Shown here: one piece after another, positions 36,941-44,954 of the stretch | Layout: each line of letters starts with the position of its first letter | How positions within the stretch are numbered: position 1 is the stretch's first letter | Assembly: GCF_007474545.1 (NCBI RefSeq) | Contig: NZ_VKOG01000003.1 | Span: 248,001 to 312,000 of the forward strand | DNA length: 64,000 nucleotides | Direction of reading: 5' to 3' | Source of the DNA: Chryseobacterium binzhouense | GTDB taxonomy: Bacteria > Bacteroidota > Bacteroidia > Flavobacteriales > Weeksellaceae | Notes under the pieces: generated by a model | The model's input: only the letters and a program-made list of their open reading frames with translations | Databases searched by the model: none | Told to the model about the DNA's origin: nothing | Position numbers and translations under genes: made by a program

Positions 36941-37825
36941 ATGAAACCTGTTGGAAAATTAATTATTATCGGCGGAGCGGTGAATAAAGGCAGCTTTACC
37001 GAAACAGATTACGATCAGAATGTTGAAAAAAATCTTAACTTTTTCGAAAGAGGAATTCTAAGAAAAATCATTACTGAATCTAAAAACAAAGAAAATTCTA
37101 TTATTGAAGTGATAACTACCGCTTCACAGATTCCCCAAATTGTAGGAGCAGAATACAAGAAAGCTTTTGAATTTTTGGGAGCTAAGAATGTAAATATTCT
37201 GGATATTCATAACCGTGAAGAAGCCAATTCTGACGCTATTGTAGCAAGAGCCAACGCAGCAGATGTGGTAATGTTTACGGGCGGTGATCAGCTCAGACTG
37301 ACTTCTATTCTTGGCGGGACAAGATTTCACGATGCTATTTTGCTGAAATATCAGGAGCAGGATTTTATCTACTCCGGAACTTCCGCAGGTGCAGCAGCAG
37401 CTTCTGAAAACATGATATACCAAGGAAGTAGTTCCGAAGCTTTGCTGAAAGGAGAAATAAAAACAACGCAGGGATTAGGTCTTATTGATAATGTCATCGT
37501 TGATACGCATTTTGTTCAGAGAGGAAGAATAGGACGGCTTTTTCAGGCTGTCGTAAGCAATCCGAGAACTTTGGGAATTGGTCTTGGGGAAGATACGGGT
37601 CTTTTTATTCATAACGATGTCATGACTGCAGTGGGATCCGGACTTGTGATCATTGTTGACGGAAGATTTATAAAAGATACCAATCTTACCAATATTAATC
37701 TTGGAGAGCCAATTTCAATTGATAATCTTACCGTTCATGTAATGTCTATGAATGATCACTATGATCTGAAGACAAAAACATTAACGATTGAAAATTCTCA
37801 GTTTAACCCGATTCCACAAACTTAA
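36941..37825 (+). CDS. cphB: Cyanophycinase
   Basis: A 294-residue S51 family peptidase that cuts cyanophycin to beta-Asp-Arg dipeptides. The nucleophile is Ser148 in Y-S-G-T-S-A-G-A, followed by F-T-G-G-D-Q-L-R (113-120) and the D-T-H-F-V-Q-R-G-R stretch (188-196) that is typical of cyanophycinases. No signal peptide, so it works on intracellular granules. It is divergent from cphA and 54 bases upstream of the isoaspartyl dipeptidase gene, so synthesis and breakdown are arranged as opposing units. Confidence 0.95.
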   Translation: MKPVGKLIIIGGAVNKGSFTETDYDQNVEKNLNFFERGILRKIITESKNKENSIIEVITTASQIPQIVGAEYKKAFEFLGAKNVNILDIHNREEANSDAIVARANAADVVMFTGGDQLRLTSILGGTRFHDAILLKYQEQDFIYSGTSAGAAAASENMIYQGSSSEALLKGEIKTTQGLGLIDNVIVDTHFVQRGRIGRLFQAVVSNPRTLGIGLGEDTGLFIHNDVMTAVGSGLVIIVDGRFIKDTNLTNINLGEPISIDNLTVHVMSMNDHYDLKTKTLTIENSQFNPIPQT

Positions 37826-37879
37826 AAGCAATTATTGATTAATAACAGCTTATCAATTATCATCTTATCAGACTACATT

Positions 37880-38722
37880 ATGAAAATCATCATACACGGC
37901 GGATTTTTTTCCGAAAGCGACCAAAGCAAGGATACCAAAATCGCCAAGCAAAACTCTTTGAAAGATATTGCTGAAAAATCTTTTAACTATCTAAAAAATA
38001 ATTCGGCTGTAGAAACAGTTGCTTTTGCAGTTTCGCTTTTAGAAGATGACGAACTGTATAATGCAGGAATAGGCTCACAGATTCAAAGTGACGGCATCAT
38101 AAGAATGAGTGCTGCCTTAATGGACGGAAACACCCAGAAAATGAGCGGTGTTATCAATATTGAAGATGTGAAAAATCCTGTTTTTGTTGCTCAGGAATTA
38201 ATGAAAGAAGAAGACAGAGTCCTGGGAGGAATCGGAGCTAAAAAATATGCTTCCGAACATGGTTTTGAAAATTTTTCTACAGAAATACCACAACGCAGAA
38301 GCGAGTATGAGGCAAAACTGCAAAATGGCGGAAAAGGAACTGTTGGATGTGTAGCTTTGGATAAAGATGGCAGACTTGCTGTGGCAACCTCAACAGGCGG
38401 AAAAGGCTTTGAAATTCCCGGAAGAATTTCAGATTCTGCTACTGTAGCAGGAAATTATGCCAATGAATTTTGTGCAGTAAGCTGTACCGGTGTGGGTGAA
38501 GATATTGTAAGCAATGCAACGGCAGCTAAAATAGTAACTCGTGTAACAGACGGTTTAAGCTTAAAAGATGCTTTCGGTAAAACATTCTCCGAATTAAAGC
38601 TCATCGACGGTTTTGCAGGTGCTATCGCAATTGATAAAAACGGAAATATTTTTCATCAGGATTCTCATCCCACAATGGTTTTCGCAAGTTTCGACGGAAC
38701 TGATTTTGAGATTTTTGAATAA
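37880..38722 (+). CDS. Isoaspartyl peptidase / L-asparaginase (Ntn-hydrolase, IaaA type)
   Basis: From ATG 37880 the protein has 280 residues. It is an N-terminal nucleophile hydrolase that cleaves itself; the predicted nucleophile is Thr154 in G-K-G-T-V-G-C-V-A-L-D. M-K-I-I-I-H-G-G is the standard family start, and N-A-G-I-G-S at 61-66 and A-T-S-T-G-G at 169-174 are conserved. It hydrolyses beta-aspartyl dipeptides, so it should take the beta-Asp-Arg made by CphB to free Asp and Arg. An in-frame ATG at 37835 gives an atypical 15-residue extension and is rejected. Confidence 0.92.
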   Translation: MKIIIHGGFFSESDQSKDTKIAKQNSLKDIAEKSFNYLKNNSAVETVAFAVSLLEDDELYNAGIGSQIQSDGIIRMSAALMDGNTQKMSGVINIEDVKNPVFVAQELMKEEDRVLGGIGAKKYASEHGFENFSTEIPQRRSEYEAKLQNGGKGTVGCVALDKDGRLAVATSTGGKGFEIPGRISDSATVAGNYANEFCAVSCTGVGEDIVSNATAAKIVTRVTDGLSLKDAFGKTFSELKLIDGFAGAIAIDKNGNIFHQDSHPTMVFASFDGTDFEIFE

Positions 38723-38824
38723 AAATTAACATATTTTTATTACTGTCTTCTGGTTTTTTGGCACGTATTTTACATACTTATTATTAACAAATTTAATATT
38801 ATAACATTTTAAAAATCAGAAATC

Positions 38825-39067
38825 ATGGGAAATAAAACAAGCGGACTTTTAGCTTTATTAGGACTAGGTGCATTAGCTTACTGGAAGTATAAAAAATCTA
38901 CTCCTGAAGAACAACAAGCTGTAAAAGACAAAATCAATAATGCGAAAGATAATATCAACAAGTGGGGAAATGATTTAAAAGATAAAGCCAATGAAGTTGT
39001 TTCTCAGGCACAAAATAAAATGGATGAAGCTAAAACAAAAGTAGAAGATACAGCTTCCAACATTTAG
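38825..39067 (+). CDS. YtxH-domain small stress-type protein
   Basis: An 80-residue protein. Residues 5-22 are a Gly/Leu/Ala-rich helix (L-L-A-L-L-G-L-G-A-L-A) that may associate with the membrane. The rest is a highly charged, repetitive helix rich in Lys, Asp, Asn and Ala (K-D-K-x-N at several places). This pattern matches the YtxH/CsbD-like small proteins induced by stress in many bacteria. The function is not known in detail. A TGGCACG motif 66 bases upstream hints at a sigma-54-like promoter (see findings). Confidence 0.75.
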   Translation: MGNKTSGLLALLGLGALAYWKYKKSTPEEQQAVKDKINNAKDNINKWGNDLKDKANEVVSQAQNKMDEAKTKVEDTASNI

Positions 39068-39108
39068 AAAAGCGACATATATATTATTCAAAACATTCAT
39101 ATACGAAG

Positions 39109-39135
39109 AAAGTCATCATCACGATGACTTTTTTT
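39109..39135 (+). terminator. Terminator after the YtxH gene, overlapping the methyltransferase stop
   Basis: Perfect 9-base stem (39109-39117 with 39123-39131), loop ATCAC and a seven-T run. The convergent methyltransferase gene stops inside the loop (39119-39121). Confidence 0.85.
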
Positions 39136-39916
39136 GTGCTTTAATAGAATAAACCATAGGAATTTTATTTCCAAATCTTTTAGTGCGCCATTTTCCTTTT
39201 TCAAATTCTTCAATATGTTTGAAGCAAGGATAAGGAGACCAGTCGAACTCCTTAAAAGTTTTGATTTCTAAATTTTTGCTGATTAAATTCTGTAAAACTT
39301 CAGATAAAGAATGATTCCACATTACATAATCCTGAACAATATCGGCAGAAAAATCTGCGTAAGTTCCCTCATACGTCTCTGAGATTGGTTTTTCATTAAA
39401 ATAATTATAAGATACTTCTGTAAAATCATCATCATACATCCAAACTACAGGATGAAACTCCGCCATGATAAAATGTCCGTCTGGTTTCAAAAAATGCGAA
39501 ACCACATTTGCCCATTTTTCAAGATCGGGCAGCCAACCAATAGTTCCGTAGCTGGTATAAACAACATCAAATTTTTCATGCAGAATATTGGGTAATTCAT
39601 AAACATCAGAACAAATAAATTCAACTTTTTCATGGCATTTTTCAGCTAGACTTATTCCTGCCTCAATGGCCTTATCAGACAAATCTACCGCCGTGACTTT
39701 TGCTCCCATTCTTGAAAGTGAAATGGAATCCTGTCCAAAATGACATTGAAGATGCAAAACAGATTTGCCTTTAAGATCATCTAAAAGTTCCAGTTCTATT
39801 GAATTTAAAGAAGTACGTCCTTTTATAAATTCATCAACAAAATAAAAATCAGATTGAAGGTGCGTTTCTACCTTTGCATTCCATGAGTTTTTATTGATTT
39901 CGAGATAATTTTCCAT
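39119..39916 (-). CDS. Class I SAM-dependent methyltransferase
   Basis: A 265-residue cytoplasmic protein with a Rossmann-type methyltransferase fold. Motif I is S-V-L-H-L-Q-C-H-F-G-Q-D-S at about 52-64, and A-K-V-T-A-V-D-L-S-D at 74-83 gives the acidic residue that binds the ribose of SAM. Motif II lies near F-D-V-V-Y-T-S-Y-G-T. The nearby family is UbiE/Methyltransf_25-like, acting on small molecules. The substrate is unknown. It is monocistronic, and no neighbour points to a pathway. Confidence 0.85.
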   Translation of the reverse strand: MENYLEINKNSWNAKVETHLQSDFYFVDEFIKGRTSLNSIELELLDDLKGKSVLHLQCHFGQDSISLSRMGAKVTAVDLSDKAIEAGISLAEKCHEKVEFICSDVYELPNILHEKFDVVYTSYGTIGWLPDLEKWANVVSHFLKPDGHFIMAEFHPVVWMYDDDFTEVSYNYFNEKPISETYEGTYADFSADIVQDYVMWNHSLSEVLQNLISKNLEIKTFKEFDWSPYPCFKHIEEFEKGKWRTKRFGNKIPMVYSIKAQKKSS

Positions 39917-40120
39917 AGATATTGATTTAGTTATTCATCATTTAATTTGATAAAACGAAATTTAATTTTTATTAATAAGCTTTATATCATTTATTTAATC
40001 TGACAAAGTCATTTATACACTTTTTAAACTGCGGTAAAGAGTATTAAATGATAAATGTACTAAATATTCTATTGACAGATGTTTTGTAACAAAAAACTCT
40101 TTAATATGTGTACTACCTCA

Positions 40121-40151
40121 TTTGCCAAATTCATTTAAAAACTTATCTTTG
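40121..40151 (+). promoter_or_regulatory. Promoter of the cobalamin-regulated btuB operon
   Basis: TTTG at 40121-40124 and TATCTTTG at 40144-40151 are 19 bases apart, the ideal flavobacterial layout. The start of transcription should lie about 40156, at the beginning of the riboswitch. Confidence 0.8.
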
Positions 40152-40154
40152 CAA

Positions 40155-40310
40155 AAATTTTGGTTTCCAAGAGATTGGAACTAAGAGGGAATTGGGCGAA
40201 AATCCCAGACTGTCCCCGCAACTGTAAATCGTATAAAAAATTTTCTGCAAAAAACCACTGTGTACAACGGGAAGGTGCAGAAAAACGAAAGTCAGGAGAC
40301 CTGCCAGAAT
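40155..40310 (+). promoter_or_regulatory. Cobalamin riboswitch (B12 element)
   Basis: Conserved elements appear in order: AAGAGGGAA at about 40183-40191, GGCGAAAATCCC at 40195-40206, GTCCCCGCAACTGTAAATC at 40212-40230, CACTG at 40256-40260, GGGAAGGTGCAG at 40269-40280, and the B12 box AGTCAGGAGACCTGCC at 40290-40305. When adenosylcobalamin binds, this class represses the downstream genes, here the BtuB-like receptor and its lipoprotein. It lies between the promoter and the btuB start at 40355. I read 39917-40120 by eye and see only A+T-rich sequence there. Confidence 0.96.
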
Positions 40311-40354
40311 TTAAATATAAAAAGAATTGCTTTCGGAGGAAAGGCAAATGTATT

Positions 40355-42184
40355 ATGAGTTTAAAGAAATCATTCGTCTTCGTTTCTGCGTTTTTCTGTC
40401 TGGACCTGTATTTCGGTCAGGAAACCCCAATTGATACGGTTTACATTTTTGATAATCAGATGAAAAAGGCTAAACTTTTTCATGAGGTTACTACATTAAC
40501 TGCATCAGATATTCAAAAAAACTCTTCTAATTTATCTGAAGTTTTACGATTTCAGTCTCCAGTTTACATTAAAGAAAATGGTCGTGGAGCTGTTTCCTCA
40601 CCTTCATTCAGAGGAACTACCGCACAACAGACTGCATTTGTATGGAACGGAATCAATATCAATTCTCAGTTTCTCGGACAAGGTGATGTAAACAATATTG
40701 CACTTTTCGGATATGACCAATTGGAAATAAAATCCGGTGGCGGAAGTGTGATCTATGGAAGCGGTGCTATTGGCGGAAGTATTCACCTTAATAATGAGCT
40801 GAGTTTTAACAAAGGATTTAACGGAGTGATTCATTCTGAACTTGGCTCGTTTGATACCTATAATAACCTGGCAAAAGTATCTTTCAGCAATGACCGATTT
40901 AGTTTTAAAGTTTCCGGAAATTATCTGATTAGCGAAAACAATTATCAGGTAGAGGAAGAAAATTATATCAACCGAAACGGGAAATTTTACAATACCACCT
41001 TCAATATCGGAGCTTCATACAGGATTTCCAAAAAAAATGCAGTCTCTTGGCAAAGCCAATGGTATAACGCTGTACAGAACTATCCGGTTTTTGAAGATAA
41101 CGGAAACCGTACAAAATATGAATCTCAGACTGTAAGAAGTCTGCTTGCCTGGGATTTCAATCACAAAAAAATATCCAACAGTCTGAAAGCAGCATACACT
41201 GAGGAAAATTTTCAATATTTCGGGATTGAAAAAGCCCCTGAAACCAGCGGCGGAACAGGGAAAAATTATATTGTAAAAAATGATTTTAATTTCTATATCA
41301 TCCCAAAACTGAATCTTAACTTTATTGGAGAATTTCAGCATAACAAAGGAGAAGGATATAAATCAGGAATTGCAAACGTAAGCAGAAATGTTGGTTCTGC
41401 TGCGGTATTATTAAGATATTTTATTTCACCAAAATTTTCTTTTGAAGCTGGTGCAAAGCAGGATTTTGTAGAGGATATCAATTCGCCGTTTTTATATTCT
41501 TTTTCAGGGAAATGGAATGCAAACAAATGGTATCGGCTTACAATGAATTTTTCAAAAAACTTCAGATTTCCCTCATTTAATGATTTATACTGGGAACAAG
41601 GCGGAAACCTCAACCTGAAACCTGAAACTTCCATTCAAACTGATATGACTCATGAGCTTAAAGTCTTTGATTTTACGCTGAAAGTAAGTCCGTATTACAT
41701 GAAAATCGACCAGATGATCCGCTGGCTTCCGACACCTTTTGGTTATTGGTCTGCATTTAACACTCAAAAAGTAGAATCTTATGGTTTAGAATCCCAATTG
41801 ATGTATCAAAAAAAACTGAATCATCATCAATTAAGATTAACCGCAGGATATATCTACGCAAAATCTACTGATTTGGAAACACACAAACAGCTCATGTATG
41901 TTCCGCTGCATAAGTTTTCTGCCAATATTGATTATGAATATGATTTTGTGAAAATATACGCACAGGGATTGTTTAACGGACTGACTTACACCACTTCCGA
42001 TGAAAGTAAAAAATATGCAATCTACCCATATTTTGTAATGAATGCAGGAGCTTCGGCAACATTAGCAAAAAAATACACTATAGGATTAAGAGTGAATAAT
42101 ATTATCAATACCATCTACGAAACGGTAGCGTATTATTTTATGCCTAAAAGAAACTACAGCGCTTATGCAACAATTAATTTTTAA
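40355..42184 (+). CDS. btuB: TonB-dependent cobalamin receptor (BtuB-like)
   Basis: From ATG 40355 the protein has 609 residues. A signal peptide (1-21) precedes a plug domain with L-T-A-S-D-I-Q-K-N-S and F-R-G-T-T-A-Q-Q-T-A-F, then a 22-strand type barrel ending with Tyr/Phe-rich strands (last residue Phe). It should take up corrinoids across the outer membrane using TonB energy, in line with the cobalamin riboswitch upstream. The frame stays open back into the riboswitch through a TTG at 40160, but that would translate RNA-structure sequence and is rejected. Followed after 20 bases by the BtuG-like gene. Confidence 0.93.
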   Translation: MSLKKSFVFVSAFFCLDLYFGQETPIDTVYIFDNQMKKAKLFHEVTTLTASDIQKNSSNLSEVLRFQSPVYIKENGRGAVSSPSFRGTTAQQTAFVWNGININSQFLGQGDVNNIALFGYDQLEIKSGGGSVIYGSGAIGGSIHLNNELSFNKGFNGVIHSELGSFDTYNNLAKVSFSNDRFSFKVSGNYLISENNYQVEEENYINRNGKFYNTTFNIGASYRISKKNAVSWQSQWYNAVQNYPVFEDNGNRTKYESQTVRSLLAWDFNHKKISNSLKAAYTEENFQYFGIEKAPETSGGTGKNYIVKNDFNFYIIPKLNLNFIGEFQHNKGEGYKSGIANVSRNVGSAAVLLRYFISPKFSFEAGAKQDFVEDINSPFLYSFSGKWNANKWYRLTMNFSKNFRFPSFNDLYWEQGGNLNLKPETSIQTDMTHELKVFDFTLKVSPYYMKIDQMIRWLPTPFGYWSAFNTQKVESYGLESQLMYQKKLNHHQLRLTAGYIYAKSTDLETHKQLMYVPLHKFSANIDYEYDFVKIYAQGLFNGLTYTTSDESKKYAIYPYFVMNAGASATLAKKYTIGLRVNNIINTIYETVAYYFMPKRNYSAYATINF

Positions 42185-42204
42185 AATATTTAAAATATAT
42201 ACTT

Positions 42205-43248
42205 ATGAAATTTAACAAATTACTACAGATTATTTGCGGGTTCGTACTGTTTTTTTCACTTTCCTGTACCTCAGAATACGAAGAAACCATAACCGAAATT
42301 AGTTACCAAAACGGATATTTCATTACTAATGAAGGAAATTACGGACAGCCGAATGCCGAAGTTAGTTTCGTTACAAAAGATCTGAATCTCCTTCAAAATG
42401 ACATTTACAAAGCGAACAACAATAACGAAAATCTGGGAGACGTTCTTCAAACCATGGTAGTCAGCGGAGATAAAGCATTTTTATTATTGAACAATTCCAA
42501 TAAAATTCAGGTTGTCAACCGTTATACATTCAAAAAAATCGGGACTATTACCAGCGAGATCAATCAGCCTCGTTACATGGCAGCTGCTAATAATATGCTG
42601 TATGTTTCTAATGATCAGTATTTAGGTGCTAAATATGTAAGTGTTTATAAAACTTCAGATCTGTCTTTTGTGAAAAAAATCACGTTTTCTGATACTGCGG
42701 AAAGAGTTGTATCAGCAGGTGGAAATATTTTCGTGCAAAATGCCACTTACGGCTTTGGAAATACACTTACTAAAATTAATACCACAACCAACGAAATTGA
42801 CGGCACACCTATCCCTGTTCCCAACGGAAACATCAACAAAACAATTGCTTATAACAACAATGTGTATGTAATTGCAGAAGGAACTGCCAATTCTTACCTT
42901 TATGAAATTTCCCCTGCAGGTACCATTACAAAGAATATAACATTGACCAATATTCCCAATGCAACCAATCTGCAGATTGATGGTGGAAAATTCTTCTTCA
43001 GCTCAGCAAACAAAATCTATTCTATGGATTTGAATGCAACAGCTGCTCCTACTGCTCCTATCATTACAGCAGTTGACGGCGGACAGTATTATACTTTATA
43101 CGGATTCAATGTAATGGACGGAAGAATTTTCACTTCTGATGTGAAAGGATTTTCTCAGGCAAGTGAAATGAATGTGTACACCACATCAGGAACTTTAATC
43201 AAGAAATTTACTGTCGGAATGGGCGCAAACGGAGTTTATTCTAACTAA
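42205..43248 (+). CDS. Surface beta-propeller lipoprotein, BtuG-like (YncE/DUF5074 type)
   Basis: A 347-residue lipoprotein: signal peptide with lipobox ending at Cys21 (S-L-S-C). The mature part is built of repeating blades such as G-D-K-A-F-L-L-L-N-N-S-N-K-I-Q-V-V and N-N-M-L-Y-V-S-N-D, a YncE/DUF5074-type beta propeller. In Bacteroides such a lipoprotein (BtuG) sits on the cell surface next to BtuB and captures cobalamin with very high affinity. Being 20 bases after btuB and under the same riboswitch, this gene most likely encodes the equivalent. Residues at the binding site cannot be checked without a structure. Confidence 0.85.
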   Translation: MKFNKLLQIICGFVLFFSLSCTSEYEETITEISYQNGYFITNEGNYGQPNAEVSFVTKDLNLLQNDIYKANNNNENLGDVLQTMVVSGDKAFLLLNNSNKIQVVNRYTFKKIGTITSEINQPRYMAAANNMLYVSNDQYLGAKYVSVYKTSDLSFVKKITFSDTAERVVSAGGNIFVQNATYGFGNTLTKINTTTNEIDGTPIPVPNGNINKTIAYNNNVYVIAEGTANSYLYEISPAGTITKNITLTNIPNATNLQIDGGKFFFSSANKIYSMDLNATAAPTAPIITAVDGGQYYTLYGFNVMDGRIFTSDVKGFSQASEMNVYTTSGTLIKKFTVGMGANGVYSN

Positions 43249-43270
43249 TTGTAAAACGTCTTTTAACAAG

Positions 43271-43302
43271 TTCGGCGGCATCAAAGATGCCGCCGAATTT
43301 AT
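43271..43302 (+). terminator. Terminator of the btuB operon
   Basis: Perfect 12-base stem (43271-43282 with 43286-43297), loop AAA, followed by a T-rich run. The stem is the same 12 bases as at 34059-34070. Confidence 0.85.
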
Positions 43303-43317
43303 TTTATGACTAAACTT

Positions 43318-44739
43318 CTAAGCTAATTTCAAACCTAACTTCCCAGCTTCTGAAATCACAAAATTCCGGGCTTCTTCACTGTTATTGGCAATTTCACCTT
43401 CCAGAATAGCTTCCTTTACTTTCTCCTTTAAAATACCAATTTCACGTCCCGGCTGCAGATTAAACATCATCATAATTTCTTCACCTGAAATAGGCGGCTG
43501 AAAATTTCTTACCTGATCTTTTTCCTCAACCTCTTTTATTTTTACCGCAACATATTCAAAATTCTTTTTAAATTTCTCCTGTTTTCTGGAGTTTTTGGTG
43601 GTAATGTCAGCTTTGCAAAGCGTAAAAAGATCTTCAATATCTTCACCTGCATCAAAAAGCAGTCTTCTCAATGCAGAATCTGAAGCATCATCTGTAATCA
43701 GAGCTATGGGTCTGGAAGAAAGTTTCACCATTTTCTGAACATATTTCATATCATTTCCCAATGGCAGTTTTAATCGCTGAAAAAGATTTTTTACCATTTT
43801 TGACCCTAAAAATTCATGCCCGTGAAAAGTCCAGCCTATTCCTTCCACAAATTTTTTGGTAGGCGCTTTTCCTATATCGTGAAGCAAAGCAGACCATCGC
43901 AGCCACAGATTATCAGTATTTTCAGAAATGTTATCAACAACTTCCAGAGTGTGATAAAAATTATCTTTATGAGTCTGTCCTTCTACTTCTTCTACTCCTT
44001 TTAAATCAATCAGTTCGGGGATAATAATTTTCATTAAGCCAACTTCCGCCATTAATTTTAGCCCCACAGACGGTTTTCTGGAAAGCATAATTTTATTAAA
44101 TTCCACCATAATTCTTTCCATAGAAACAATTTTGATTCTTTCTGCTTCCTGTTTGATGGCATTCAGCGAATTTTCTTCAATCTGAAATTCTAAAGTAGAG
44201 GCAAACCTGATGGCTCTCATCATTCTCAGCGGATCATCTGAATAGGTTTGTTCAGGCTCAAGCGGCGTCTTCAAGATTCCATTCTTTAAATCTTCCATTC
44301 CGTTGAAAGGATCAATCAATTCACCAAAATTATTCTTGTTAAGTGAAATTGCCATTGCATTAATGGTAAAATCACGTCTTTTCTGGTCATCTTCAATTGT
44401 TCCGCCTTCTACTTCGGGCTTGCGGCTGTTTTCAGTATAGCTTTCCTTTCTGGCTCCAACAAATTCAAGTTCCAGATCTTTATAGCGGATCATCGCTGTT
44501 CCGTAAGTTTTAAAGACCGAAACCTTCATTTTAGGATCAATTTCTTTTCCTACATTTTGAGCAAGTTCAATTCCGCTCTGCTCAGTAACAAAATCAATAT
44601 CGGTAGAAGCTTTTCTTTTCATAAGCAGATCACGCACATATCCTCCGACAATATAAACCGACTGATTATTCTGTGATGCAGCTTCAGAAATGAGCTTAAA
44701 AAGTGTAAGATTTTTATTTTGAGCTAGATTAATGAACAT
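43318..44739 (-). CDS. cca: CCA tRNA nucleotidyltransferase with HD domain
   Basis: A 473-residue tRNA nucleotidyltransferase of class II that adds or repairs the 3' CCA. The head domain has G-G-Y-V-R-D-L-L-M-K at about 32-41 and D-I-D-F-V with the catalytic Asp pair; R-R-D-F-T-I-N-A-M-A follows near 126. An HD domain with L-L-H-D-I-G-K in the C-terminal half makes it the long form with 2'-phosphatase/phosphohydrolase potential. The ATG at 44739 is the clear start; TATCTTTG lies far upstream (44881-44888). It converges on the btuB operon terminator. Confidence 0.92.
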   Translation of the reverse strand: MFINLAQNKNLTLFKLISEAASQNNQSVYIVGGYVRDLLMKRKASTDIDFVTEQSGIELAQNVGKEIDPKMKVSVFKTYGTAMIRYKDLELEFVGARKESYTENSRKPEVEGGTIEDDQKRRDFTINAMAISLNKNNFGELIDPFNGMEDLKNGILKTPLEPEQTYSDDPLRMMRAIRFASTLEFQIEENSLNAIKQEAERIKIVSMERIMVEFNKIMLSRKPSVGLKLMAEVGLMKIIIPELIDLKGVEEVEGQTHKDNFYHTLEVVDNISENTDNLWLRWSALLHDIGKAPTKKFVEGIGWTFHGHEFLGSKMVKNLFQRLKLPLGNDMKYVQKMVKLSSRPIALITDDASDSALRRLLFDAGEDIEDLFTLCKADITTKNSRKQEKFKKNFEYVAVKIKEVEEKDQVRNFQPPISGEEIMMMFNLQPGREIGILKEKVKEAILEGEIANNSEEARNFVISEAGKLGLKLA

Positions 44740-44880
44740 TTTTTTGGATGTTAAATTTTTTGACTGCAGATATTGACTTCAGATATTTTTAATTAAAAAG
44801 CCTTCATCAAATATATAACCACTAAGAAATCTTAGATAGTTTTTAACTAAATCTCCGGTTTCTTAATGGTTTTAGGATGG

Positions 44881-44888
44881 CAAAGATA
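44881..44888 (-). promoter_or_regulatory. -7 promoter box (TATCTTTG), probable cca promoter
   Basis: Perfect TAnnTTTG on the minus strand about 140 bases before the cca start. The leader between (44740-44880) holds only A+T-rich sequence and degenerate copies of a common intergenic repeat. Confidence 0.4.
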
Positions 44889-44954
44889 ACCATTTAAGGC
44901 AAAAACTACAAAAGACAGTTGATGATTACGCCTCGAAAGCTTTTGCTGAAATCA

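Noticed and set aside
37835-37879. Longer start of the isoaspartyl dipeptidase
   Set aside because: M-K-I-I-I-H-G-G at 37880 is the standard family start.
40160-40354. In-frame extension of btuB upstream through a TTG codon
   Set aside because: The stretch is the conserved cobalamin riboswitch, and ATG 40355 begins a normal signal peptide.
44740-44954. Possible small gene or RNA upstream of cca
   Set aside because: No open frame with family features and no tRNA fold seen; only decayed repeat sequence and a promoter box.
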